Part shown: piece by piece, positions 1-8,346 of the stretch
How the letters are laid out: each line of letters opens with the position of its first letter
How positions within the stretch are numbered: the stretch's first letter is position 1
Origin: an uncultured Flavobacteriaceae bacterium
GTDB taxonomy: Bacteria; Bacteroidota; Bacteroidia; Flavobacteriales; Flavobacteriaceae
Reading direction: 5' to 3'
Assembly: GCA_947498845.1 (NCBI GenBank)
Contig: CANMLX010000004.1
Span: forward strand, 121,504 to 185,503
DNA: 64,000 nt
Notes under the pieces: model-generated
The model's database searches: none
Seen by the model: only the letters and a program-made list of their open reading frames with translations
Told to the model about the DNA's origin: nothing
Made by a program: the position numbers and the translations under genes

Positions 1-35
1 TTTACCTATGGTTGATAGCATCTTAAAATTTTGAG

Positions 36-71
36 ATTTCTCGTCACTCGTACCTCGCTATTTCGAGAAAT
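36..71. repeat. Short inverted repeat (dispersed-repeat type)
   Basis: ATTTCTCG (36-43) and CGAGAAAT (64-71) form an 8-bp inverted repeat in a stretch that has no reading frame. The text between them resembles the short intergenic repeats common in flavobacterial genomes. Function unknown. Confidence 0.45.
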
Positions 72-139
72 GACAACCACTTTTTTTAATAATTTATATT
101 TTTTTAATCTGTTAAACCTAAATCAAGCTAGAGCATGTT

Positions 140-230
140 ATACCAATTCCCAAATGAATTTACTGAGTTAAAAAGTGCCTTTTGAAATTCATCATTTTAC
201 TTTACAGTAAATTCATTTGGGAATTGGTAT
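140..230. repeat. 26-bp perfect inverted repeat, TACCAATT-type element
   Basis: Positions 140-165 and 205-230 are exact reverse complements over 26 bases, with a 39-base spacer. The ends read ATACCAATT / AATTGGTAT, the same termini as the longer elements at 48073, 53303 and 54581. The right arm reaches the first base of the stop codon of the neighbouring minus-strand gene. It may act as a transcript end hairpin, but there is no clear T-run. It could also be a shortened member of the repeat family. Confidence 0.8.
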
Positions 231-1327
231 TACAATTCTTTTAAAATAATAATGCCTTTGTAGCCTGTAAAATCAAAAATGCCCTTAGCATCACCTCCAT
301 AAACAGCTCTTATTTGCCGTATCTTATTTTTTTTGTCTATTACCTTGCTTGAGATGTTATTCATGGTTTTAGGTATTCTTAAAACCCCTTGCTCTAATTC
401 TGCGCTAAAATTAAAGTTGGTTTTTGAAATATTGATATACACCTCGGACGATTTCTGTTGTATGTTAACTATTGGCATTGAGTTATCTAACTTTTTAAGC
501 CTTAATTCTGCTACATTAAGATTTAGATTGGTTTTACCTGAAACGGTATTAAATATCACTTTAGAAAATTTTATATCTCCAAACGCGTTTTTTAAATTGT
601 CTATTTCAATATTATCTTTATTAGAATTGAGTTCAAGCTCATCTACAACTCCTATGGTAATATCCGACCCATCTGATTCTAATTTTAACTGTGATGAATG
701 TTCTATTGCTATTGATGCTGCTTTGGCATTAATACTTGTATTGTATAGCGTATTAGCTCTTAATTTTCCATACTTTAAAGCAATTTTAGAATTGGTAATT
801 GTATTATCTGAAATCATTAAATCGCCATGTTCTGTATGTGCAACCAGCTTACCGTTCCAATCGGAGATAATGACATCTCCATATTTATTAAACACCTCTA
901 TTTCTACAGATTTTGGCAGATATATAATATAATCAATACTCGTATTTGCTTTATCGGTATTTAAAAGATCTATTTTATTGATATAGCGGCTTAAACTAAA
1001 AAGAGATTGCTTTTTTTCTGAAATTTCAGATTTAATTATTACTTGAGCGTTTGTAGCAATAATATTTGGTGCTATACGATATAAAAGGTCTTTTACCTTA
1101 TCTAACTTTTTACCTGTTACAGCTATACTTACCTCTATTTGTATGGAATCTTTATCCCAACCGTTAACATAAACATCACCATATTTATTGTTTATATACA
1201 ACGCACCATTTTTAGATAATGGGTATGTTTCTTTAAGTTCTTTACTCAGTTTATTTTGCCCAATTACATTGCCAAATAACAACATAAAACAGGTATACAT
1301 AATGGTTTTATAAAATAATCGCTTCAT
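230..1327 (-). CDS. DUF4097-like secreted beta-strand repeat protein
   Basis: A 365-residue secreted protein with an N-terminal signal peptide ending near VIGQ. The body is rich in short beta strands with recurring KYGDV / HGDL / KYGKL units (for example INNKYGDVYVNGW and FNKYGDVIISDW), as in DUF4097/DUF2807 putative adhesins of Bacteroidota, which usually sit with sigma/anti-sigma pairs. The start is placed at the ATG at 1327; a TTG two codons earlier is also possible. It overlaps the anti-sigma gene by 20 bases and ends a three-gene operon with the ECF sigma factor. The exact role is unknown. A cell-surface or periplasmic sensor or effector of the sigma system is an inference. Confidence 0.8.
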   Translation of the reverse strand: MKRLFYKTIMYTCFMLLFGNVIGQNKLSKELKETYPLSKNGALYINNKYGDVYVNGWDKDSIQIEVSIAVTGKKLDKVKDLLYRIAPNIIATNAQVIIKSEISEKKQSLFSLSRYINKIDLLNTDKANTSIDYIIYLPKSVEIEVFNKYGDVIISDWNGKLVAHTEHGDLMISDNTITNSKIALKYGKLRANTLYNTSINAKAASIAIEHSSQLKLESDGSDITIGVVDELELNSNKDNIEIDNLKNAFGDIKFSKVIFNTVSGKTNLNLNVAELRLKKLDNSMPIVNIQQKSSEVYINISKTNFNFSAELEQGVLRIPKTMNNISSKVIDKKNKIRQIRAVYGGDAKGIFDFTGYKGIIILKEL

Positions 1328-1862
1328 CTTCAATAGTCTCTTTTACTGGAGGATATGATCTTTCTAACAAATCTTCCATTAGTTTTATCTTCTTCCTGTA
1401 ATTATTAATAATCGCTTCAATAATTTTTTCGTTATTAATCCCTAATTTTAATTCTTCTTTTAAAACCCCATACTCATCATCTAAATCATCTATAAGTTGT
1501 AAAAAATCATCCTGATCTTTTTTAGACAAATGTGAATTGTTTTTTATGAGTTTTATTTGATTTTCAACAAGTAGTTTATAATGGTTATCGATCTCATATA
1601 GCTCTGTATTTGCCATCTCATTTTCGGTTATAACACCTTCTCCTCCAAAAAAGAACACCAGACAACCTATTAAAAGTATAATGCTCGCAGCTACTCTTAA
1701 TGCTGGTCTTCTCCATAACGGAATTACTTTTACAGGTGCTTCATCTTCTGGCAATCCTGATACGATATTACTCCATAACCTTAATTTATCGACTTCGTCT
1801 AAATCGTAGTCGTCAAAACGGTCCTTGTGTTGTTGCGTATATTTTTTTAATTCATCCATCAT
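1308..1862 (-). CDS. Probable anti-sigma factor, single-pass membrane protein
   Basis: A 184-residue protein with a charged cytoplasmic N-terminus (about 1-50), one membrane segment at about 53-71 (ALRVAASIILLIGCLVFFFG) and a periplasmic helical tail rich in Asp, Glu and Lys. This is the layout of Bacteroidota anti-sigma factors of ECF sigma factors. It lies two bases downstream of the sigma gene and overlaps the DUF4097-like gene, so the three are very likely one transcript. Family assignment rests on topology and position; no zinc-binding ZAS motif (HxxxCxxC) is seen. Start at ATG 1862; a second ATG follows directly. Confidence 0.75.
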   Translation of the reverse strand: MMDELKKYTQQHKDRFDDYDLDEVDKLRLWSNIVSGLPEDEAPVKVIPLWRRPALRVAASIILLIGCLVFFFGGEGVITENEMANTELYEIDNHYKLLVENQIKLIKNNSHLSKKDQDDFLQLIDDLDDEYGVLKEELKLGINNEKIIEAIINNYRKKIKLMEDLLERSYPPVKETIEDEAIIL

Positions 1863-1864
1863 AT

Positions 1865-2404
1865 TTATCCCATTAACGCTATTAATTTTTTCTTTGCTCT
1901 GTGATATTGCGATTTAGATGTAGACACGCTTACACCTAATATTTCTCCAATTTCAACATGATCATATCCTTCTATTAGATACAGGTTAATTATAGTTTGA
2001 TACCCTTTTGGTAGGCGTTTTATGCCATTTTTTATACTGCTTATATCTAATTCTTCTTTTTTAATGGCGTCATCTTCAGTATTATAAATTCGGGCATCAT
2101 CCATTTCTATGGCTACCACTGGAATTCGTTTTAGCTTTAAATAATTAATACTCTTATTAATTACGATACGTTTTAACCAGGATCCAAAGGTGCTTTCGTA
2201 TCTAAAGTTATTTAGGTTTTTAAAGGCTTCTATAAAACTTTCCTGTAAAATATCTTCGGCATCTTCTTTGTTTTTTACTATTCTAACACTTACGTTAAAC
2301 ATGGCGTTTACATATAAAGAATATAGCTTATATTGCGTTTTGCGATCGCCTTGTTTGCTTTTCTCTATGAGATCTTTATGTGTGAATAGTATTGGGTTAG
2401 CCAC
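1865..2404 (-). CDS. ECF-family RNA polymerase sigma factor
   Basis: A 179-residue sigma-70 family ECF factor. Region 2 is at about 25-90 (VRIVKNKEDAEDILQESFIEAFKNL, with the conserved DAEDILQE core and a FGSWLKRI segment). Region 4 is at about 118-172 (LPKGYQTIINLYLIEGYDHVEIGEIL then a helix-turn-helix). It directs RNA polymerase to alternative promoters, normally under control of the membrane anti-sigma factor encoded next. The start codon is GTG at 2404; no in-frame ATG is placed suitably. The upstream promoter at 2453-2485 has ECF form and is shared with two other transcription units, implying autoregulation (inference). Confidence 0.93.
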   Translation of the reverse strand: MANPILFTHKDLIEKSKQGDRKTQYKLYSLYVNAMFNVSVRIVKNKEDAEDILQESFIEAFKNLNNFRYESTFGSWLKRIVINKSINYLKLKRIPVVAIEMDDARIYNTEDDAIKKEELDISSIKNGIKRLPKGYQTIINLYLIEGYDHVEIGEILGVSVSTSKSQYHRAKKKLIALMG

Positions 2405-2452
2405 TACAATGTATAAGTGTTGTACTCTTTTTATTTATTGTTTTTGTATTAC

Positions 2453-2485
2453 TATAGACAATACAAAAAACTAAGGGTTGCATGT
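2453..2485 (-). promoter_or_regulatory. ECF-type promoter of the sigma operon
   Basis: On the minus strand, ACATGCAACCCTT (2485-2473) is followed after 11 bases by TTGTCTATA (2461-2453). The AAC and GTC cores and their spacing fit ECF sigma promoters. Exactly the same 13-mer and 9-mer with the same 11-base gap occur upstream of the TonB operon at 5870-5902. The expected transcript start is about 40 bases before the GTG. Confidence 0.75.
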
Positions 2486-2585
2486 AAATGATTTTTAATT
2501 AGAATTAATTAGTACACCATCACTACTTGTTTTTACATTAACATTTGGTCTATATGAAAGGCCTATAAGGTTTTATTCCTAACTT

Positions 2586-3431
2586 TTATTGAAAGGTATA
2601 ATTAACCTTATCAAACTCTGAGAGTCTAAAATACCCAAAGGCTTCATTTTTTGGAGTTGTTATATTAATACAATTGCCTTTTAACTCACCAGGGATAGCA
2701 CTAAAAGGGTCTCCTCCACTATCATATTGCTCAATTAGTAAACTAATATAGTTATCATACTGCTCTGAAACACCATATAAACTAATACTAACGGTATCTC
2801 CTGGCTTAAAATCTCCATCATCACTATCCTCATCTTTATCTTTTTCAAAAAACTCATTTAGTTCATTGCCATTTACAAACTCATCTGGAAAATCTTCTAA
2901 TACTGGAAACAAATCACCTTCTTCTTTGAAAGCAAGTAAATAAAAGTTTTTCTCATCTTCTGGATCGTCCCAAAAAATACTAACATCCAGTAACTCATCA
3001 TCAAAACCGCCTTCTAAAGACTGCTCTACTCTTTTAATAGGATTAACACCTATTAATGTTTCTGTAGCGCTATACGTTTCATTGTTATAAATAACTTCTA
3101 AAGTATAGGTATTACCAATAATAGGCTGGAAATTAGAAATGGTATATGTGCCGTCATTTTCATCATTAAACACATATTCTACATTGCTAGTCGTGTTGGT
3201 TACTTTTACCAAAGCTCCAGTTACGCTACTATTAGCTGTATTATTAAAATAAGGTGTAGACGTACTCAATTTTATAGTTTGGTTATTTCCTGTGGTGCCT
3301 TTTTGCCAATCTAAAGAAGCTTCTATAACCAGTCTAGCTTCTGCCACTGGTACATCTACATCTATAACGTCTTCGCAAGACATTAGGCTTATTAAAGCAA
3401 TTATTAAAAATGATTTTATATAGATTCTCAT
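2586..3431 (-). CDS. DUF4249 family lipoprotein
   Basis: A 281-residue lipoprotein: signal sequence with lipobox ending at Cys19 (LISLMSCED), then an all-beta domain typical of DUF4249 (opening DVDVPVAEARLVIEASLDWQKG, then VTNTTSNVEYVFNDENDGTYTI and YTLEVIYNNETYSATETL). DUF4249 proteins are encoded beside TonB-dependent receptors in Bacteroidota and are thought to be their surface partners. The gene starts four bases after the receptor stop, so both are on one transcript. An acidic DKDEDSDDGDF loop could bind a cation (inference). Substrate unknown. Confidence 0.88.
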   Translation of the reverse strand: MRIYIKSFLIIALISLMSCEDVIDVDVPVAEARLVIEASLDWQKGTTGNNQTIKLSTSTPYFNNTANSSVTGALVKVTNTTSNVEYVFNDENDGTYTISNFQPIIGNTYTLEVIYNNETYSATETLIGVNPIKRVEQSLEGGFDDELLDVSIFWDDPEDEKNFYLLAFKEEGDLFPVLEDFPDEFVNGNELNEFFEKDKDEDSDDGDFKPGDTVSISLYGVSEQYDNYISLLIEQYDSGGDPFSAIPGELKGNCINITTPKNEAFGYFRLSEFDKVNYTFQ

Positions 3432-3435
3432 GATC

Positions 3436-5811
3436 TTAAAATTTGAAGTTATATGTTATTGATGGTATTATTCCAAAAATGGATACTCTTGTGGCTTCGT
3501 TTTTTCCTGTATCTTGATTTTGAAGGAATGAAATTGATGCTGCATTTTTGCGACCATAAGCATTATAAACACCAAAGATCCATTCGCCTTGCCATTTCCT
3601 TTTTAAATTCTTTTTAGGAGTATACGTTGCCGAAAGGTCTAAGCGGTGATAAGCTGGTAATCTGCTTGAGTTTCTTTCTGAAAAACTTGCTATAGATAGA
3701 CCTTGGTACTCGTATTGTCCGTTTGGATATGTTACTGGTCGCCCAGTTTGAAATACAGCGTTTGCACTAAAGTTCCATCGGTCGTTTAATTTATATGCGC
3801 CTGTAATTGATATATCATGGGTTCTATCGTGAGGTGTATTATACCATTTACCATCGTTAATACCTAATCCTCCTGCTTTTCCGCCTGGTGTTCTTTGCTC
3901 CGATTTAGACAATGTATAGGCAAACCAGCCTGTAAAACGCCCTTTGTTTTTTCTTAATAAAATTTCCAATCCATAAGCTCTTGCCTCTCCATTTAAAATT
4001 TCTGTTTCTATGGTATTTGTTCCTATTAAATCCGAACCATCCACATAATCTATTCTGTTTTTTACTGTTTTAAAATAGGTTTCAACTTCAAGAGAATAGG
4101 CATTATCTTTGAGGTTTTTATAATATCCTATGGCATACTGATTAGATAATTGAGGTTTTATGTATTTACCACTTGGTGTCCACACATCTACAGGGGTTAC
4201 CGATGATGTATTGGATAATAAATGTAAATATTGTGATGATTTGGTATAACTCGCTTTTAATGATGAAGATGTATTTAACTGGTAAGATAACCCTAATCTT
4301 GGTTCAAAATTATCAAAGGTTTCTATACGATCGCTTTTTTTATAAAAGGTTTCACCTGTTTCCTCTCCTTCTTCATAAATACCCAATGTTTCATTGTAAA
4401 CAACAGGCCTATTATTTACATAATTCATGATATTTTGTCCTCCTAATCTATCAAATCTACTGTAACGTAAGCCATATTGAGCTGTTAGCTTATCTGTTAT
4501 TTGGTGTTCTGCACTTACATATAATCCACTTTCAAAAGCGCGTTTTTGTTCTAGTTTTAAATGGTTTATTGGAGAGGTGCTAGAGGTGGGTTTCACCTCG
4601 CCTGGATTTAAATTGTAAAGAATACCACTAGCTCCAAAATCTATTTTTAATTTATCGCTGGCATAATACCCAAAATCGTACTTTAAATTATAATTTTTAA
4701 TATCTGCAATCCAATCCAGTTCTACAAAATCCAGTATAATTTGATAATCGTATTTGCTATAGATTAAAGATAAATTGGAAAAAAGTTTATCGTTAAATAC
4801 ATGGTTCCACCTTAAGTTTCCAGAAGCATTGCCATAGTTATTTTCAACAATATTAGATATATCGAAAACGTCTCTACCAAAATAGCCCGAAAGATATACA
4901 CGGTTATTTTTATTAATACTGTAGTTAGTTTTCAAATTTAAATCGTAAAACGATATTTTATCGTTTTTAAATTCCTCAGAGGCTTTTAATAACAAATGTG
5001 CGTAAGATGATCTTCCAGCGATTAAAAAAGAGCCCTTATCTTTAAATAGAGGGGCTTCTGCTGCTAATCTACTTGATATAAGCCCTACACCTCCTGTAAG
5101 GGCGAATTTCTTACTATTACCATCTTTTTGGTGTACATCTAATACAGAAGATACTCTGCCTCCAAATTTCGCAGGAATATCGCCCTTATAAAGCTTTACA
5201 TTTTTAATCGCATCGTTATTAAATACCGAAAAGAAGCCAAAGAAATGAGACGTATTATAAATAATCGCCTCATCCAATAACACTAAATTTTGATCTACTG
5301 CGCCTCCTCTTACATTAAAACCAGCTGTTCCTTCCCCATTATTTGTAACTCCTGGTAACATTTGAATAGATTTAATCACGTCTACTTCTCCTAAAACAGC
5401 TGGTATTTGCTTAATCGTTTCGGCTTTGAGTTTAGATACACTCATTAAAGGTTTTTTAATACTTATACGTTCTGGTTCTTCGGCAGTAATAACCACTTCG
5501 TCCAGCTGCTCTGAAGATTCAAACAGCTCAAAATCGATAACTTGATCTTTATCTAAAACAATCTCTTTACTCACATCCTCGTAACCTATATAAGATATAA
5601 TTACTGTGTATTTACCTTCTTTAGCTGTTAAAGAATAAAAGCCATAGGGGTTTGTAACTGCTCCACTAGTGGTGCTCTTTAAAAATACGGTGGCTCCCAT
5701 TAGGGTTTCTCCGTTTTTACCATCTTTAATTGTTCCGCGAATACTGTATGTTGTTTGCGCGGTTACTGCTATACCCAAAAGCAGGCATAGACTCAATAAT
5801 GTGATTTTCAT
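3436..5811 (-). CDS. TonB-dependent receptor with CarboxypepD_reg-like domain
   Basis: A 791-residue outer-membrane receptor. Signal peptide about 1-18; carboxypeptidase regulatory-like beta-sandwich about 20-105 (YSIRGTIKDGKNGETLMGATV); plug about 120-230 (LGEVDVIKSIQMLPGV, NVRGGAVDQNLVLLDEA, FGGRVSSVLDV); then a large barrel ending in a terminal Phe (ITYNFKF). It imports an unknown ligand with energy from TonB. It is paired with the DUF4249 lipoprotein downstream. Control is probably by the ECF-type promoter at 5870-5902, with a direct repeat at 5953-5985 that could bind a regulator. It lacks the long SusC architecture, so glycan uptake is not implied. Confidence 0.93.
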   Translation of the reverse strand: MKITLLSLCLLLGIAVTAQTTYSIRGTIKDGKNGETLMGATVFLKSTTSGAVTNPYGFYSLTAKEGKYTVIISYIGYEDVSKEIVLDKDQVIDFELFESSEQLDEVVITAEEPERISIKKPLMSVSKLKAETIKQIPAVLGEVDVIKSIQMLPGVTNNGEGTAGFNVRGGAVDQNLVLLDEAIIYNTSHFFGFFSVFNNDAIKNVKLYKGDIPAKFGGRVSSVLDVHQKDGNSKKFALTGGVGLISSRLAAEAPLFKDKGSFLIAGRSSYAHLLLKASEEFKNDKISFYDLNLKTNYSINKNNRVYLSGYFGRDVFDISNIVENNYGNASGNLRWNHVFNDKLFSNLSLIYSKYDYQIILDFVELDWIADIKNYNLKYDFGYYASDKLKIDFGASGILYNLNPGEVKPTSSTSPINHLKLEQKRAFESGLYVSAEHQITDKLTAQYGLRYSRFDRLGGQNIMNYVNNRPVVYNETLGIYEEGEETGETFYKKSDRIETFDNFEPRLGLSYQLNTSSSLKASYTKSSQYLHLLSNTSSVTPVDVWTPSGKYIKPQLSNQYAIGYYKNLKDNAYSLEVETYFKTVKNRIDYVDGSDLIGTNTIETEILNGEARAYGLEILLRKNKGRFTGWFAYTLSKSEQRTPGGKAGGLGINDGKWYNTPHDRTHDISITGAYKLNDRWNFSANAVFQTGRPVTYPNGQYEYQGLSIASFSERNSSRLPAYHRLDLSATYTPKKNLKRKWQGEWIFGVYNAYGRKNAASISFLQNQDTGKNEATRVSIFGIIPSITYNFKF

Positions 5812-5869
5812 ATGGTCTGTTCGTTTTTTATTACTGAAATTGATTCAGTTCGTTGATGATTGACATTTT

Positions 5870-5902
5870 TATAGACAACCCATAATTTTAAGGGTTGCAT
5901 GT
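5870..5902 (-). promoter_or_regulatory. ECF-type promoter of the TonB receptor operon
   Basis: Minus strand ACATGCAACCCTT (5902-5890), 11 bases, TTGTCTATA (5878-5870): identical boxes and gap to the promoter of the ECF sigma operon at 2453-2485. The predicted transcript start lies about 53 bases before the ATG at 5811. Confidence 0.75.
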
Positions 5903-5952
5903 TCAACACAAATTTTTTGCGTTTATTTTCAAAAACCTAACTAACACTAGGG

Positions 5953-5985
5953 TTTTGGAGTGAAAGAATTCCTTTTGGAGTGAAA
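5953..5985 (-). promoter_or_regulatory. Direct repeat TTTCACTCCAAAA x2, candidate activator site
   Basis: TTTTGGAGTGAAA occurs at 5953-5965 and again at 5973-5985 (minus strand TTTCACTCCAAAA), start-to-start distance 20 bases, about two helical turns. It lies about 50 bases upstream of the -35 box of the TonB operon. LytTR-domain regulators bind direct repeats with about this spacing, and a LytTR gene begins the next coding unit (6151-7053). The link is an inference. Confidence 0.5.
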
Positions 5986-5993
5986 TGGACGCT

Positions 5994-6127
5994 CAATGTC
6001 ATTAAGTTAAGAAGTTTTCATCTTTAAACTAAATGAGTTTATTTCTATAAAAACGTGTAATTCAATTACATTTCGACTGCGCTCAATGTGACAAATTATA
6101 CAAATTGAGCTTAACTTAATGACATTG
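5994..6127. repeat. Inverted-repeat element with 18-bp arms
   Basis: CAATGTCATTAAGTTAAG (5994-6011) is exactly reverse-complemented at 6110-6127. The interior contains TTCGACTGCGCTCAATGTGAC, a phrase typical of dispersed flavobacterial intergenic repeats. It fills most of the gap between the LytTR gene and the TonB operon. No coding potential seen. Confidence 0.7.
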
Positions 6128-6150
6128 AATGAACGCTACGAACCCAAAAA

Positions 6151-7053
6151 CTATGAATTCTTAGAAGTAGAGAGTTTTTGATTAATAACGTTTAAATAAG
6201 ATTTTGAAATAGGTACTAACAATGGTTCTAAAACATTAATTGCCAAAAACTGCTTACCCTCTTTTTTTACTTTTTGGTTAACATTTAAGAGGTTTACTGT
6301 GTACGATCTATGGCATTGAATTATAGGTAAATTTTCTATTTGTGTTATAAAATTTTTCATTCTGTTTCTTACTATATGTTTCTTTACAAGCTCAGCCGAC
6401 AGATAGTATACTACTATATACTGGTTACTAGATTCTGCAAACAGAAAGTTTTCTAGTTCAATAGAGAAATCTACATTATTGTTTTCATCTTTAAAAACTA
6501 ATAATTCTTCTTTTTTACTTGGATTAAATTGATTTTTGAAACGACTTAACTCCTCTTCAAGTTCACTTATTTCATAGCTAAGATCTTTAATTAACACATA
6601 AATAATGCAGCCAAAAAATGGGAAAAGAAGAATAAAAATGGTTTTAAAATATATCTTAATCTGAAACATTATATTCAATTCTTTTTCAAAATCATCACCT
6701 AAATCTGGTATGAAAAAAGAGAACATAAAGCTCAAGAGGGTCATTCCAAATGCTTCAATAAAAAACCAAACGATATATTTTTTAGTGGTAACATGTTCAA
6801 AATTCAACCATTTTCTAGCAAAAAATTGTGAAAACGCTAAACCAATAAATGATGTAATAGAGACCGATAAAAAGAAAAGAAAAATACTAGTACTTGAATT
6901 TATAGGATTTTCTATTTCTTCTGATAAACCGTAAGGTTGAAATAGCCCCAGAAATACTAATGCAAATACTGTTGTACTAATGATATATAACCACTTTCTT
7001 CTTTTAGTACTAAAAAAGTGAAACGGTTGATTTAAAAAGGTATTTATTTTCAA
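6151..7053 (-). CDS. Membrane-bound LytTR family DNA-binding regulator
   Basis: A 300-residue protein with four membrane segments (about 23-43, 53-77, 88-110 and 128-150) followed by a coiled segment and a C-terminal LytTR DNA-binding domain at about 195-295 (VDFSIELENFLFAESSNQYIVVYY, then IQCHRSYTVNLLNV, the usual HRSYxVN core). It has no receiver domain, so it is a one-component membrane regulator rather than a classical response regulator. The start is a TTG at 7053; there is no ATG before the first membrane helix. It probably controls a nearby gene, with the TonB-DUF4249 operon downstream as the first candidate (inference). Confidence 0.87.
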   Translation of the reverse strand: MKINTFLNQPFHFFSTKRRKWLYIISTTVFALVFLGLFQPYGLSEEIENPINSSTSIFLFFLSVSITSFIGLAFSQFFARKWLNFEHVTTKKYIVWFFIEAFGMTLLSFMFSFFIPDLGDDFEKELNIMFQIKIYFKTIFILLFPFFGCIIYVLIKDLSYEISELEEELSRFKNQFNPSKKEELLVFKDENNNVDFSIELENFLFAESSNQYIVVYYLSAELVKKHIVRNRMKNFITQIENLPIIQCHRSYTVNLLNVNQKVKKEGKQFLAINVLEPLLVPISKSYLNVINQKLSTSKNS

Positions 7054-7141
7054 TAAAAAGATGAGCTAACTCATAGAAAAACGAAGCTTTAAGTATATTA
7101 TTATCCAACGAAGGCTATTATAATACGAAGCTTTAATTAAT

Positions 7142-8119
7142 TTAAAAAAACAAAAACGAATATATCGCCAAAATAACAAAGGTTATGGGTATTACAATAA
7201 CCGTAAATAAAAAGACTGTTATGCTGGCCTTAAATAAACTCTTTATTATGCCTTGCTTATAAAACTGTTTTAGCCCTATAAAAAAGTACACAAATGTAGA
7301 TAGCACCAGTAATTTATTTATCCAACTAGGAGTTGTATTCCAAATAAAATTAATCCCAAGCATGACGCTTAAAATGGTAAAAATAAATGAGAATAGGTAA
7401 AAACTAAACACCAAATGATGCGCATAAGCGCCTTTCCTTATATGAAATAAATTTAAAATTAGGGCAAAAATTGGTAGTAAAAAAAACATAGCTATTGGTA
7501 TTTTTCTATAGAATATTTCTAAAATATTACCCCCTTGTTTTGACTTATATAGCTTAAGGTTTTGCTCATAAACACGATCTGTGAGCCACCCGTCACTATC
7601 TTTTCCCATGGCTTTATAAATAGCATCATCTGGTGCTTTAATTGCAATTAATGAGTCCACTAATTTTAAATTATACCCAAAGTCTAAAGCGGGTTGATTA
7701 GGAATAAAACTATGCTCACTATTCGTTTTTTGTAAATCAATATTTGCTATAGCGTTCTCAATATCTTGCTTTGTATTCTTTTCTAAAGCATGATTTACAC
7801 CATTTATATGATCTCGCTGAATAAAGGAAAACAAAAAGAAAAATATAATCGTAATAAACAGATACATTTTTGCTGGGTGTAAATATAACAAGCGCTTTCC
7901 CTCAACAAATTTGGACGCTAAATAGCCTGGTTTAACCAATAAAGGAATAATACTTCTAAAAAATCGTGCATCAAAAGAGAAATAGTTACTTATCGTGTTA
8001 TAAAATAACAGACCAACTGTTAACTTTTCTACGGTTTGTTGCCCACAATTAGGACAAAACTTATAGTTATCACTTATTTTTTGTTCACAATTTTTACAAG
8101 AGAATACGGTGTTTTCCAT
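7142..8119 (-). CDS. DUF3667 zinc-ribbon membrane protein
   Basis: A 325-residue protein starting at ATG 8119 (MENTVFSCKNCEQKI). A reading frame extending upstream to 8317 lacks family similarity and would overlap the promoter of the divergent VWA gene. The N-terminus carries a CxxC-x(n)-CxxC zinc ribbon (CKNCEQKISDNYKFCPNCGQ), then the DUF3667 signature FFRSIIPLLVKPGYLASKFVEGKRLLYLHPAKMYLF, and at least four membrane helices towards the C-terminus. The function of DUF3667 proteins is not known. No operon partner is obvious. Confidence 0.85.
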   Translation of the reverse strand: MENTVFSCKNCEQKISDNYKFCPNCGQQTVEKLTVGLLFYNTISNYFSFDARFFRSIIPLLVKPGYLASKFVEGKRLLYLHPAKMYLFITIIFFFLFSFIQRDHINGVNHALEKNTKQDIENAIANIDLQKTNSEHSFIPNQPALDFGYNLKLVDSLIAIKAPDDAIYKAMGKDSDGWLTDRVYEQNLKLYKSKQGGNILEIFYRKIPIAMFFLLPIFALILNLFHIRKGAYAHHLVFSFYLFSFIFTILSVMLGINFIWNTTPSWINKLLVLSTFVYFFIGLKQFYKQGIIKSLFKASITVFLFTVIVIPITFVILAIYSFLFF

Positions 8120-8293
8120 GAAAATTAGATTGTAATAATTCCAGACAAAATTAAAAGTAATACTGCATATTTTGCTACACCTAAGCGTAGTTTTTAAGCG
8201 AATATCAATTAACCTTTTAATTGCCGCATATAAATCGCTTCTTTTTAATGTTCTATGCGTTAAAAAATAAATTGGTATAAGTAATATAATAGC

Positions 8294-8322
8294 GCAACCT
8301 TTTGTTTTTCTATGCATCTAAA
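8294..8322 (+). promoter_or_regulatory. Candidate ECF-type promoter of the VWA lipoprotein gene
   Basis: GCAACC (8294-8299), 17 bases, TCTAAA (8317-8322). In the sigma and TonB operon promoters GCAACC is also followed after 17 bases by TCTATA. The start codon at 8347 lies 24 bases downstream. One base of the -10 differs, so this is a weaker match than the other two. Confidence 0.55.
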
Positions 8323-8346
8323 AGATAAAACACTAAAAATTAGCCA

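Noticed and set aside
333..932. A 199-residue plus-strand frame opposite the DUF4097-like gene
   Set aside because: Antisense shadow of a gene with a signal peptide and operon context; no features of its own.
8120..8317. N-terminal extension of the DUF3667 protein
   Set aside because: The family starts at MENTVFSCKNC; the extension is basic, low in similarity and overlaps the upstream promoter region of the VWA gene.
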